From the NCBI GenBank assembly GCA_006503475.1, contig RSEH01000367.1:1-34401 (forward strand): a stretch of DNA of 34,401 nucleotides, read 5' to 3'. This document shows, in pieces, positions 8,971 to 17,551 of this stretch (positions within the stretch are counted from its first letter, which is position 1; each line of letters begins with the position of its first letter). The notes beneath the pieces are model-generated. The model was given only the letters and a program-made list of their open reading frames with translations. It did not search any database and was not told the DNA's origin. This DNA comes from Stentor roeselii. Taxonomy: Eukaryota > Ciliophora > Heterotrichea > Heterotrichida > Stentoridae. Both the position numbers and the translations under genes were made by a program.

Positions 8971-10038
8971 CTAATCTTTTAGCCACTCAACTCGGGCTCC
9001 ATCTTCCCATCTTCCTTTCCTTGTGATGTACTTCTTAGTCTTTTTATTCAAAAATGTATAATAAGCTTCTCCGTGCTGCTGCCCCTTCACCCATGCACCG
9101 TCATAAACTCTTCCATCAGGATATGTAAGCTTGCCAAGGCCTTCTTTCTGGTCAAATTTGTATTGGCCTTCATATTTCCTGCCGCTGTTCCATAAAAATA
9201 CACCGAATCCGTGCATTTGGTTGTTTTTCCATTCTCCATCATATCTTTTCCCATTAGCCCAAACATAAATACCTTTTCCATGAATTTTATCCTCCGAAAA
9301 CTCTCCTTCATAAACACTTCCATCTTTCCAAACAAACTTCCCATGTCCACTTTTAACTCCATCTTCAAAAAACCCTTCATAAGTGCTTCCATCAGGAAGT
9401 TCTTCTTTTCCAAATCCATGTTTCAAATCATTTTTAAACTGTCCCATAAAAACAGCACCTTCCTTCGAACTATACTTTCCCTTTCCTTCCATAACCCCTT
9501 TTTTAAACCCTCCTTGATAACAGTCTCCATTTTCCAAAATAAGAATTCCTTGTCCTTCCTTCAAATCCCTAAAAAAATTCCCTTTAAACACCGACCCATC
9601 ATTAGCAATTTCCAATCCTTCTCCACTTTTCGCTCCATTTTCATCAAAGTTTCCAATAAAAAGACTATCATCAGGCATTTGAAAGATTTCATCATTCTTC
9701 TCAAATTTCAAACCAAGACTTTTCGCGGTTTCAACAGCAGCAGGTGAGACTTTAGTCATCAATTTTCCATTAAACCGTTTATGTTTAATTTGAACAGATA
9801 TTGCCTCTTCAGAATCACTTGAATCAAAAGACTTCTGAAGAACAGTCATTCCTTGAGTTTTCGTGATTTCTATATGTTCAGTTTTTTCATTTAAATCTTG
9901 TGATAAAGATTTTTCATTTTTCAGTTTTGAAATGACTTGTTTGAAAGGTTCGACCACTTTTTTGCTAAGGTCCATGTCTTGCATATTTTTCGCTCCAGCG
10001 GCAGTGCCTCGAAGGCAGGTGGTGCATTCTTGCCCCAT
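8971..10038 (-). CDS. MORN-repeat protein with N-terminal myristoylation/palmitoylation motif
   Basis: A 355-residue protein. Residues 125 to about 335 form nine or ten MORN motifs of 23 residues (for example Y-E-G-E-F-x(5)-H-G-K-G and Y-D-G-E-W-x(5)-H-G-F-G), closing with R-W-E-D-G. MORN repeats bind membranes or act as scaffolds at membrane-cytoskeleton junctions. The N terminus M-G-Q-E-C-T-T-C fits an N-myristoyltransferase site (Gly2, Thr6) followed by palmitoylatable Cys5 and Cys8, so I infer anchorage to the inner face of a membrane. This motif also supports ATG 10038 as the true start. Residues 20-120 are unrecognised and probably partly disordered. There is no kinase or SET domain, so it is not a MORN-PIP5K or MORN-SETD protein. 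The gene is head to head with the ankyrin gene, 12 bp away. Confidence 0.88.
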   Translation of the reverse strand: MGQECTTCLRGTAAGAKNMQDMDLSKKVVEPFKQVISKLKNEKSLSQDLNEKTEHIEITKTQGMTVLQKSFDSSDSEEAISVQIKHKRFNGKLMTKVSPAAVETAKSLGLKFEKNDEIFQMPDDSLFIGNFDENGAKSGEGLEIANDGSVFKGNFFRDLKEGQGILILENGDCYQGGFKKGVMEGKGKYSSKEGAVFMGQFKNDLKHGFGKEELPDGSTYEGFFEDGVKSGHGKFVWKDGSVYEGEFSEDKIHGKGIYVWANGKRYDGEWKNNQMHGFGVFLWNSGRKYEGQYKFDQKEGLGKLTYPDGRVYDGAWVKGQQHGEAYYTFLNKKTKKYITRKGRWEDGARVEWLKD

Positions 10039-10050
10039 ATTGTTAAATAT
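10039..10050. promoter_or_regulatory. 12-bp divergent gap between MORN and ankyrin start codons
   Basis: The minus-strand ATG at 10036-10038 and the plus-strand ATG at 10051-10053 are separated only by ATTGTTAAATAT. Promoter elements and 5' leaders for each gene must therefore lie inside the coding sequence of the other, or leaders must be nearly absent. The next in-frame ATG of the ankyrin gene is 29 codons downstream, so a larger gap is possible. Confidence 0.5.
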
Positions 10051-11037
10051 ATGAAAGAGTGCATTGTTCGGTCAAGCAGTATCGACCGTTCTCATCTGGC
10101 TTGTAAGAAATTAAGAGGCAGGTCAGTTCTTAGATCGATGACTCCTGATATCAGATCAAGCAGGACCTGTGAAAAACTCGAATCGACTCAGGTGAAAAAA
10201 CCTGAAACTTTCATTTATGACGTCAGAAGTCGAGTGGCTTACATGCCTCTTATTGGACAAGTTTACCTGTCACGTGAAGAGTTTCATTTAATGGAACCTA
10301 GCTGTATCAACACCCCTCTTCCTACAAAGGAAACTTTTTCTAAACCGAACGTTAAAGCCCCTCAGATGATGAAAGCTTTTGCGAAAGAATTCAACAACAT
10401 GATAGGAAGACGGAAAAATTACTTTCAAAGTTTACAAAAAAGCTTGAAAGACTTAAAAACTCTTCATATTGAAAAAGATGATTTGAAAGATTTACAAACT
10501 GTCGTCCATTCAAAAGCCTATCAAGACCCAAAGTCAAAAATTTTCTTAAAAGCTGTGAAAGGAGGAAATTTGATGACTGTTCGTAACTTGCTCCGTGAAA
10601 GTCCTTATATTGTTCAAAGTTTTGATGTTGTTGGACTTACTGCTCTTCATTGGTGCGCCATTCGGGCGCGTATTGAAATTGCGCAGGTTTTAGTCAATAG
10701 CCATGCGTTGATTGATGCGACTGATATGGTGAGAAGAACGCCTTTGTTACTTGCAGTCAAAAGGTCTAACTTTGAGTTGATTAAGTTTTTTATGATTCAT
10801 AAGGCGGACCCGACAATTGTGCCTGATTCGAAAAAGTCGATTGTGGACTACTCGAAAAAGTATGTAATTCAGGAGTTTTTGAAAAAAGGGGTCTTGATTT
10901 ATAAACAGTATGTTAAACTACCTGCTGGATTAAGAGATGAAAAATGGAAAAATGAGTTCGCTGTGAGGTTTCATAATTTTGATAGCATTAAACCCATGGA
11001 TCTGAATGTTTCTAAATTGAAAACGCAGAAGAATTGA
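10051..11037 (+). CDS. Ankyrin-repeat protein, function unknown
   Basis: A 328-residue protein starting M-K-E-C-I-V at 10051. The frame is open further upstream but offers no ATG there and overlaps the MORN gene. About three ankyrin repeats lie between residues 160 and 255. They are recognisable from K-A-V-K-G-G-N-L, V-G-L-T-A-L-H-W-C-A and R-R-T-P-L-L-L-A-V-K-R-S-N-F-E-L-I-K-F-F. The N-terminal 150 residues are basic and unrecognised, with a helical Lys/Leu-rich stretch just before the repeats. The C-terminal 70 residues are also unrecognised. There is no membrane segment or enzymatic domain. It ends in TGA, the only TGA stop among the complete genes here. Ankyrin repeats mediate protein-protein contacts; the partner cannot be inferred. 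Confidence 0.82.
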   Translation: MKECIVRSSSIDRSHLACKKLRGRSVLRSMTPDIRSSRTCEKLESTQVKKPETFIYDVRSRVAYMPLIGQVYLSREEFHLMEPSCINTPLPTKETFSKPNVKAPQMMKAFAKEFNNMIGRRKNYFQSLQKSLKDLKTLHIEKDDLKDLQTVVHSKAYQDPKSKIFLKAVKGGNLMTVRNLLRESPYIVQSFDVVGLTALHWCAIRARIEIAQVLVNSHALIDATDMVRRTPLLLAVKRSNFELIKFFMIHKADPTIVPDSKKSIVDYSKKYVIQEFLKKGVLIYKQYVKLPAGLRDEKWKNEFAVRFHNFDSIKPMDLNVSKLKTQKN

Positions 11038-11068
11038 AAAGAATGAAGTTTTAATAGATAATAAAAGA

Positions 11069-11674
11069 ATGATGAATGTTAAAAAAAGCTTGAAACCTAA
11101 CCTACAGATATCGACTCCTTTTTCATTGCCTTTTATGTTTTCATCGCATCAGGGAGATACCCAAGTCTCCACCTCATCCTCAGACCGGCGAACCTGCGAC
11201 TCAGAGCATCATGCTTCAAAGCTAAAAAACTCTTTCCACCAAGAACTCGAAAAGATGGGAGTCTCAGCGAAGCTGATTCCTGATAAGAACCCTTTAAAGC
11301 AAATGAACTCTCGAAACAACTCTCCTTCAACAACAGGTCTTCCATTTCAAAGAAGATGTCGAAGTAACTCTCCGGTCAATAAAGACCTTCAAGTTGTCGA
11401 AACCCTTCCAGTATTTTTTTTCCCTCCTCGAAGCCCAGTCGTCGGTTCTCATAAAATGAAGTTCAGAGAAGATTTCACAGGACTTTGTAAGAACTCAGGT
11501 CATTTCGAGGTCGAGGAAGACGATGACCTTAAGAATTTAAAAGAAGAGTATCGAAAAATGCTTCAAAATGCAAATTGTGAGTTTTTCGACAGCAGTGATG
11601 AAATCGGAGATGAAGGAGAAGTTGAAGAGATTGAACAACGAATTGGAATTAATAGAAGACGGTATTTTAAGTAG
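11069..11674 (+). CDS. Unrecognised 201-residue protein, low complexity with acidic C terminus
   Basis: It starts with two consecutive ATGs (11069 and 11072), 31 bp after the ankyrin gene, in a different frame. The N-terminal two thirds are rich in Ser, Asn, Pro and Arg, with repeated N-S-P motifs (R-N-N-S-P and R-S-N-S-P) that could be proline-directed phosphorylation sites. A short helical segment (L-K-E-E-Y-R-K-M-L-Q) sits near residues 155-165. The tail is strongly acidic (D-S-S-D-E-I-G-D-E-G-E-V-E-E-I-E) and ends in basic R-R-R-Y-F-K. I recognise no domain. Its length, ATG start and spacing support a real gene. Its stop is 4 bp from the convergent stop of the next gene. Confidence 0.6.
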   Translation: MMNVKKSLKPNLQISTPFSLPFMFSSHQGDTQVSTSSSDRRTCDSEHHASKLKNSFHQELEKMGVSAKLIPDKNPLKQMNSRNNSPSTTGLPFQRRCRSNSPVNKDLQVVETLPVFFFPPRSPVVGSHKMKFREDFTGLCKNSGHFEVEEDDDLKNLKEEYRKMLQNANCEFFDSSDEIGDEGEVEEIEQRIGINRRRYFK

Positions 11675-11678
11675 TCTG

Positions 11679-12305
11679 TTAATAATTAGAAAGATTTTTA
11701 TGATGAGTTTTTAATGATCGGTGCTTGGAGATAACATGTTTTTTTAAACGGTGAATTTTTGATTTTTTTCGCTTTAGGGCTGAAGTGAATGAAATTGATG
11801 AGGATTTCATTTCGGTTCTAAGAGATTTTAATTGATTTTCGTAGTAATTTTGTTGTTCTGCTGAGTCAACGATGCATTTTTCTAGCTGTTCTTTTAAGTG
11901 AATTATTTGCTGGTCTTTTGCGGAGATGCTGGCTTTCATGTTCTTTTTTTCTGCTTCCCATTCGACTCGATCAGTCATTGAGTCGTTGTTGAACTCGATT
12001 TGCTTGTTTAAAAATTGCTGACTTTCAAGTTCAAGTTGAATTTTCTTGTTTGATTCAGATAACTCTTGGATTTTTAAAGGAAGTAAAGATTTTTCCATCT
12101 GGGTCTTTAAAAATTCTTCACGAAGTTTACGGTTTTCGAGTTCCAGGTCTTTTATTTTGAGATTTCGGGTTTCTAGCATTTTCATTAGGCCTGCTTGGTC
12201 TAGCAGGTTGTTTTTTAGGGTTAAAATGTTGTCTCGGAGACAGTTAAGCTCGATTCCTGCTCTGATGATGTTGGAAGGTAATGGGTAGTCATCGTCAGAA
12301 AACAT
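11679..12305 (-). CDS. Coiled-coil protein with basic His/Lys-rich tail, unrecognised
   Basis: A 208-residue protein. After a short acidic start (M-F-S-D-D-D-Y), residues 20 to about 165 are a nearly continuous heptad-type coiled coil with L, I and M at core positions and abundant E, K, Q and N. The last 35 residues are very basic (K-R-K-K-S-K-I-H-R-L-K-K-H, then H-R-S-L-K-T-H-H-K). No homology can be assigned; centrosomal or basal-body proteins often look like this, but that is a guess. The ATG at 12305 directly abuts a 9-bp tandem repeat array that forms its upstream region. Its stop is convergent with that of the neighbour, with a 4-bp gap. Confidence 0.7.
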   Translation of the reverse strand: MFSDDDYPLPSNIIRAGIELNCLRDNILTLKNNLLDQAGLMKMLETRNLKIKDLELENRKLREEFLKTQMEKSLLPLKIQELSESNKKIQLELESQQFLNKQIEFNNDSMTDRVEWEAEKKNMKASISAKDQQIIHLKEQLEKCIVDSAEQQNYYENQLKSLRTEMKSSSISFTSALKRKKSKIHRLKKHVISKHRSLKTHHKNLSNY

Positions 12306-12495
12306 TTTAAAGAGTTTGAAGAGTTTAAAGGGTTTGAAGGGTTTGAAGGGTTTGAAGAGTTTAAAAAGTTTAAAGAGTTTAAAGAGTTTAAGAGATTAAA
12401 GGGATTAAAGAGTTTAATGATTTCAAAAATTAAAAAAATAAGGAGTTCAAAGAGTTTAAAGAGAGTAAAGAGTTTAAAGATATTATAGAAGAGTT
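12306..12495. repeat. 9-bp tandem repeat array (GAGTTTAAA type) at the gene start
   Basis: A 9-bp unit, GAGTTTAAA with variants such as GGGTTTGAA, repeats about 12 times from 12306 to 12418. It continues in degenerate form to about 12495, with a weak echo at 12530-12560. It starts immediately upstream of the coiled-coil gene's ATG. Because nine is a multiple of three, one minus-strand frame stays open through it (L-N-S/N-P-F tripeptides). That frame lacks an ATG start and is not a gene. Confidence 0.8.
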
Positions 12496-12573
12496 TTATT
12501 ATCAATAATCCTCAGAAAACATTTTCATGAGTTAAAGAATTCAAAGAGATTAAAGAAGATTTTTTATTATCAT

Positions 12574-14463
12574 CTAAAGACTTCTAACACAATTTGTCCC
12601 TGAAAGCACAAACCCCTCAACACAGTCTAAACATCCACTATCCGAAAAGCAATTCCTACAAGGCGCGACACATGAAAAGCACATCGATCCCACCAAATAA
12701 TTCCCTTCTTTACACCCACTACAAACTCCCGCATCACATCCACTGCAATTATCGGGGCACATCTCACAATTTCCATTAATCAAAAAGTAAGACGATCGAC
12801 AAGTCCAGCAAACTTCAAAGCTACAAGACGAGCATTTATCAGGGCAACAAGCCGAATTAGCCAAGACCATATCAGAAAAGCAAGAAGTGCAAGAATTCAT
12901 CCAATTGCAAGTTTTACATTTTGAATTACATCCAACACAAAAGCCATTTGACTGAAAGAAGCCATCTTTGCACACAGAGCAAGTTTCACTTGAAGAACAA
13001 CTTTCACAGTTACTTGGACATTCAGAACATTTTCCATTTAATTTGAAGTAACCGGATTTGCATTCTGTGCATAAACCGTTTGAACAGAGAACACAACCTG
13101 GTGGACAATATGTGCAAAAACCGGAATCGAAAAAAGAACCTTCGAGACAATCAAAACATTTGGATCGATCACAGGTTTTGCAGTATGGACCGCAACAGAA
13201 ACCGTTTACTAAGCGATAGGGTCTTGAACAACCTGTGCAGGTCTCGGATGAACTGCATCTGAAACAAGAAGGGTCACATTGATAGCAAAGCCCGTCTTGT
13301 TGGTAATAACCAGGATAGCAGGTAGTGCAATAGCTTGGCGTGGTGCAATAGATGCAATTTCCTTCACATTGTTTACACTTTCCCTGTATCAGTCCATAAT
13401 TCGGATGACACTCAGAACATACTCCATTTAAACAAGTCTTGCAGAACTCATCACATTTAACACATCGGCCTGCATTAAGTGTGAAGTCAGGTTTGCAAGT
13501 GAGACAATTGGTGCCATCACAGGTCTCACATTCTGTTGGACACTGTTCACAATACCCGTTATTTACAATAAGGCCATCGATACATCTAGTGCATTCAGTT
13601 TTCGTGCATGATCTGCAGTTGGGAATGCAACAAGAGCCACTAATTAGACTATAAGGCCTTGAGCATTCTGTACAAGTATTCAAATCGATGCATCTGAAAC
13701 AATTTAAGTCACATCTTTTGCAAGTACCTGATTCAAGATAGTATCCAGGTTCACATCTAGTGCAATAATCATAATGAGTACAAAAAATACAGTTTCCAGT
13801 GCATGATACACAAACACCTTCTTTTAGACCAAAACCTAATTGGCATTCTGAGCAAACTCCATTATTACACACTTTACATTCCAGGGTACATCCAATGCAC
13901 TTTCCATTGCTAAGTAAAAAGCCTGCTTTGCAAGCAGTACAAGAATTCAAGTCACAAGCCAAGCAAGAATCTTCACAGCAGATACCCCAGCTCAAGTGAT
14001 ACCCAGCATTACAAAGAGTACAGGACCAGGACCAAGTACATTCTTTACACCCTCGATCACACTGAGTACAAACACCGTTTCGTGGGTAGAACCCTGAAAA
14101 ACATTCCCAGCATGCTGAAGAACTGCATGACTTGCAGTTATTCGGGCACTGTACACAAGAGTTTCCAAGAATTGAATATCCAGGTTTGCATCCTTGGCAC
14201 ACTCCTTGATTACAAGAAGAACAAGACGTCGGACAATTAATGCAAAGTCCTTGTGACAAGAAATACCCAGAAAAGCAAGTCCAGCATAAAGAAGTCGAGC
14301 AAGACTCGCATGATGATGGACAACAAGTTGAATATCGCAGGTGGTAGTTCGACTTGCATTCTAAACAAGATCCTGAAATGCAGGTATTGCAGTTTGGATC
14401 ACAACTTGATTGACTGAAGGATCGTGATAGGAAAGATAAGAAAAATAGTGAAACTGGTACCAT
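12574..14463 (-). CDS. Furin-like cysteine-rich secreted protein (~21 units of 29 residues)
   Basis: A 629-residue protein. Residues 1-18 (M-V-P-V-S-L-F-F-L-S-F-L...) look like a signal peptide. The rest is furin-like/growth-factor-receptor cysteine repeats of the form C-x2-C-x(5-6)-C-x2-C-x2-G-Y/F-x-L-x-x-G-x-C. Double cysteines at 47-48, 162-163, 278-279, 423-424 and 539-540 mark every fourth unit (spacing 115, 116, 145, 116 = 4, 4, 5, 4 units of 29). It ends L-S-G-T-N-C-V-R-S-L without a transmembrane helix or GPI signal, so I infer secretion or packaging in a vesicle or extrusome. Similar domains occur in ciliate surface proteins and in Giardia VSPs. The latter carry a membrane helix that is absent here. 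The partner is unknown. Confidence 0.88.
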   Translation of the reverse strand: MVPVSLFFLSFLSRSFSQSSCDPNCNTCISGSCLECKSNYHLRYSTCCPSSCESCSTSLCWTCFSGYFLSQGLCINCPTSCSSCNQGVCQGCKPGYSILGNSCVQCPNNCKSCSSSACWECFSGFYPRNGVCTQCDRGCKECTWSWSCTLCNAGYHLSWGICCEDSCLACDLNSCTACKAGFLLSNGKCIGCTLECKVCNNGVCSECQLGFGLKEGVCVSCTGNCIFCTHYDYCTRCEPGYYLESGTCKRCDLNCFRCIDLNTCTECSRPYSLISGSCCIPNCRSCTKTECTRCIDGLIVNNGYCEQCPTECETCDGTNCLTCKPDFTLNAGRCVKCDEFCKTCLNGVCSECHPNYGLIQGKCKQCEGNCIYCTTPSYCTTCYPGYYQQDGLCYQCDPSCFRCSSSETCTGCSRPYRLVNGFCCGPYCKTCDRSKCFDCLEGSFFDSGFCTYCPPGCVLCSNGLCTECKSGYFKLNGKCSECPSNCESCSSSETCSVCKDGFFQSNGFCVGCNSKCKTCNWMNSCTSCFSDMVLANSACCPDKCSSCSFEVCWTCRSSYFLINGNCEMCPDNCSGCDAGVCSGCKEGNYLVGSMCFSCVAPCRNCFSDSGCLDCVEGFVLSGTNCVRSL

Positions 14464-16144
14464 TTATATTTAGGGTTATTTTATAGTGATTTTTTTAGGA
14501 AGGTAGAATTTTTAAGACTTTTGAAATTTTGGGTTGTTGAGGTTAATGGTTTAGTAAAGATTTTATTGTTTCTTTGGGATTTGTTGTTATATCAGAGATG
14601 TTGTTTTTGGTTACTTTTTGAATTTCTTTTAGTCATTTTATAAACAAGAAATAGTTTAGAAGAATAATTATTAACTGCTAAGCTATTCTTTGTATATATA
14701 GAATTATTGAGTAAACTGTAAGAGTATGAATGTCCCTAAATCATTCTCAGACCCAGTATATTAAAGATTTTCACCATATGTTCTATGAACAATAATCTAC
14801 TTGAATGGATAATCTAGAAAAATTTTAATATGATGAATCATCTGACCTTGAGCAAAGTACACAAGACAAGAAAGAGCACTTTTATTAGAGGTTAATTTCA
14901 TGCTTAAAAGAGCCGAATGAACTTTAAAAATTCTTTTAAGTCCATTCATCACTATAACCCACCTAAATCATTCTTCTTCATCAATACCCTAAAAATTAAA
15001 GTTTTAATTATCACCAGCATTCATTTTTCATTAGCCTTAAAAATATAATTTTGATCTTACCAGTTTTTCCAACAAATACCAAATAATATCTACTCTGCAT
15101 TTAACCAGCCCATTACTTTCATGATAAAAATAAAACAATTATTCTAGCATTAACCATATTAATGCTTGTTTGATAAACTTTTATGAAAAAAAACCAAATT
15201 TTTCACGAGATCGAAGTCTTTATCGAAGAGCATTGTTACTGAATCACCTGAAACCACTCAGGCTAGTTGACATCTGAACATTATTCAATAATGGCTTAAT
15301 TTTATTCACAGTCTCTTCAAAAAATCGAATTTTGTAATGTTTAGATGAAAAATTGACTTTTCTTGAAGAGTAGATGAACTTTATTCTAGAAAGGCTTCGA
15401 ATAAATCACTTTGGGTAATTATTGATGTGTTGATTACTCAAATCTTCTGTAAATGCTAACTTCTTCTATTAATTCTTCGGTAATTTGGGCATTCTTGAAG
15501 TTATAAAAATAAAATTTATGGATTTTTCTTCAACTGAGTTAAAGGAGGTAAAATCTGATCTCCTGAGAATTTCTGAATTGAAATTCATGTCTTAATGAAG
15601 ATCTTGACCTTTTGAGGAAATCTTTGAACTGGGTTTCAAGACTTTTTTGAAGCAGAGGAATAAAAGTCCCATAAGAGTTATAAATTAAAGATAGTATTAA
15701 AGGATTTTATGGATTCAACTTCTTAACCTCACGTAAATGTATCGGAATTTAAAAATGAAAATATATAATTCGACTGTTATATTTTTACATAGAATTTTCT
15801 AATCTTCAGTATTTTTTTACATGATGAATACTTTTAATAAAATTAATCTCAAGATCTAATCACCAATAAATACGAATAATGTTAGGAATCTTTCACTTCA
15901 TTTCCTGAAATACCCAAATATGAAAGATTGAATGTTCATAAAAAATCTTAAAAATGGAACCTGATAATAAAAATCGAAAACCTCACAAATTAAGTAACCT
16001 TGAATTAATAGATTCAGGATATTTCTAAGACTTAAGCCTTGATTTCATAGTTGTTAAGTATTTCTAAAAATGATTAAACATTACACTTATTTAGTTATTT
16101 TAAATGAAGTCTTTTAATAACTACTTACTGAAGATTAGACTAAG
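14464..16144. other. 1.7-kb AT-rich stretch without an intact gene
   Basis: This is much the longest gap in a window where genes are often 4-200 bp apart. No frame above 60 codons, no tRNA-like B-box and no tandem repeat is seen. On the minus strand, two short stretches read like decayed coding sequence. One is at about 15545-15690 (around 45 codons with no stop, basic and Leu/Phe-rich). The other is at about 15440-15500 (includes I-T-E-E-L-I-E-E-V). They could be remnants of one gene or chance. I see nothing else. Confidence 0.4.
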
Positions 16145-17269
16145 TTATAGATAGAGTAGTCCTAACAAAGCAAAGCTCCATGAAATAAATTGCAAGGATA
16201 GACCAAAACTGCTTTGATTGGTTGTTGTGGAAGTACTTGTAGACTCTGAGGTAGATTCTGTTGTAGAAGTTGAAGATGACTGAGTGGTAGATGATTGACT
16301 GGCTGAAGATGATTGAGTTGAACTGCTTTCAGTAGTTGATGATTGAGTTGTTGATGATTCAGTAGTTGATGATTGAGTTGTTGATGATTCAGTAGTGCTA
16401 CTTTCACTAGAAGTGGTTAAAGTCACCGAAACTGAGCCTGCACCATTATGAGGATGTTCTTCCATTTGGCCACTGTAGACATCTCCCCAGGCCCAGATAA
16501 ACTTGACCTGAGTGAGGTCTTTGAAAGAAAAATCAAGACTGTCGCCAGTATCTAATTTTCTAGTAGCTTTATAAACATAATAAGTCCCATCATCAACGCG
16601 GTCCTCACAAGTGATATCATTCGAGTCATCCTCATATGGTGCTTCATTCCTATCCGACCACATATCAAAGCAAACATTAGTCTCATACAAGTAAAACACA
16701 ATCATATCAGCATTATTCATATTTCCCTTACTCGAATAATCCTTAGGTCCAAACCCGCCATACTTCGAATCAACTCCAAAACTTTTCTTGACATACAAGC
16801 TAAACGTAACACTATCTCCATTGATAACCCACTTCAAGTTCATATTCGAGTCAAAAGAAATCGAGCCATTATCACGGTCTGTTGTTTGCGCTCTTTTATA
16901 AGAATTTTTATGAACTGGAGCCGATTCAGATGTTTCAATGTCGATGAACTTCCATTTTAAATCACTTGAAAAGTAGTCAGAACTTATTGTCTGAGAAGTG
17001 ATTATCGTGAAAAGACCTGATGAGAAGACTAAACTTTTACATTCAGGAATTTTTGTTTCTTCGCAGTTTCGGAAGGGAAGAAAGGAAATTTGGAAATCGG
17101 ATGGCGTTGATGATGAGAATATCGCCAAACCTTGGAATGAGTAAAGAATTTTTGGCTCGAGGGTTAATAGGAGATTGGAAGAGACTCCGGTGGATAAGGA
17201 AATGTCTTTAGATAGACGGATTTGGTTGGAACTTGCTGAGATACTGTAGAGAAGAAATGGTAGCCACAT
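16145..17269 (-). CDS. GPI-anchored surface protein with DOMON domain and Ser/Thr stalk
   Basis: A 374-residue protein. M-W-L-P-F-L-L-Y-S-I-S-A is a signal peptide. Residues 20-110 are an unrecognised beta-rich region. Residues 130-285 fit a DOMON domain: L-K-W-V-I-N-G-D-S-V-T-F-S-L-Y, then Y-G-G-F-G-P, then N-N-A-D-M-I-V-F-Y-L and K-L-D-T-G-D-S-L-D-F. DOMON domains bind haem or sugars in extracellular redox and adhesion proteins. No haem-ligand residue can be assigned from sequence alone. A stalk rich in S-S-T-T-E and S-S-T-T-Q motifs (about 286-350) follows, then a hydrophobic C terminus (F-I-S-W-S-F-A-L-L-G-L-L-Y-L) typical of a GPI signal. A degraded copy lies just upstream at 17552-18420, showing local gene duplication. 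Ligand unknown. Confidence 0.75.
   Translation of the reverse strand: MWLPFLLYSISASSNQIRLSKDISLSTGVSSNLLLTLEPKILYSFQGLAIFSSSTPSDFQISFLPFRNCEETKIPECKSLVFSSGLFTIITSQTISSDYFSSDLKWKFIDIETSESAPVHKNSYKRAQTTDRDNGSISFDSNMNLKWVINGDSVTFSLYVKKSFGVDSKYGGFGPKDYSSKGNMNNADMIVFYLYETNVCFDMWSDRNEAPYEDDSNDITCEDRVDDGTYYVYKATRKLDTGDSLDFSFKDLTQVKFIWAWGDVYSGQMEEHPHNGAGSVSVTLTTSSESSTTESSTTQSSTTESSTTQSSTTESSSTQSSSASQSSTTQSSSTSTTESTSESTSTSTTTNQSSFGLSLQFISWSFALLGLLYL
16230..16420 (-). repeat. In-gene 30-bp repeat encoding the Ser/Thr stalk
   Basis: A 30-bp period (10 residues, S-T-T-E-S-S-T-T-Q-S) repeats about three times with little change near 16325-16395 and is degenerate on both sides. It encodes the likely O-glycosylated stalk of the DOMON protein. 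Such arrays expand and contract easily, so stalk length may vary between strains. Confidence 0.75.
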
Positions 17270-17551
17270 TTATAGGGTTAGGTGGTTTTTGGATAGATGT
17301 TTTGAATTTGTGCGATTTTTTGGAGGTGGAGGATTAGTTTTTATTTTGTGTTTGGGTAGTAATCTTAATCCAAATGTTGCACCATTTTTAACTATTATAT
17401 AAGTAGATTTATGTCATGCTTATTTAAATTTTATCTACCCAAAAAAACTAATCTTTTCATGGATCAATCTCAAATAAGAAACAAAATGATTCCAAAATTC
17501 AGCATCAACCAAAAGCCTATAACTGCTAAAAAACCAAAAAATCCTAAAAAA

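Noticed and set aside
9937-10050. N-terminal extension of the ankyrin gene.
   Set aside because: It would begin at TTG rather than ATG and overlaps the well-supported start of the MORN gene.
11035-11064. Possible read-through of the ankyrin TGA as tryptophan, as in Blepharisma.
   Set aside because: The tryptophans of the giant gene read as TGG and no in-frame TGA occurs in the long frames, so the code is standard here.
12221-12505. Minus-strand 94-residue frame through the 9-bp repeat (L-N-S and N-P-F tripeptides).
   Set aside because: It has no ATG start, is open only because the repeat unit is a multiple of three, and overlaps the coiled-coil gene in another frame.
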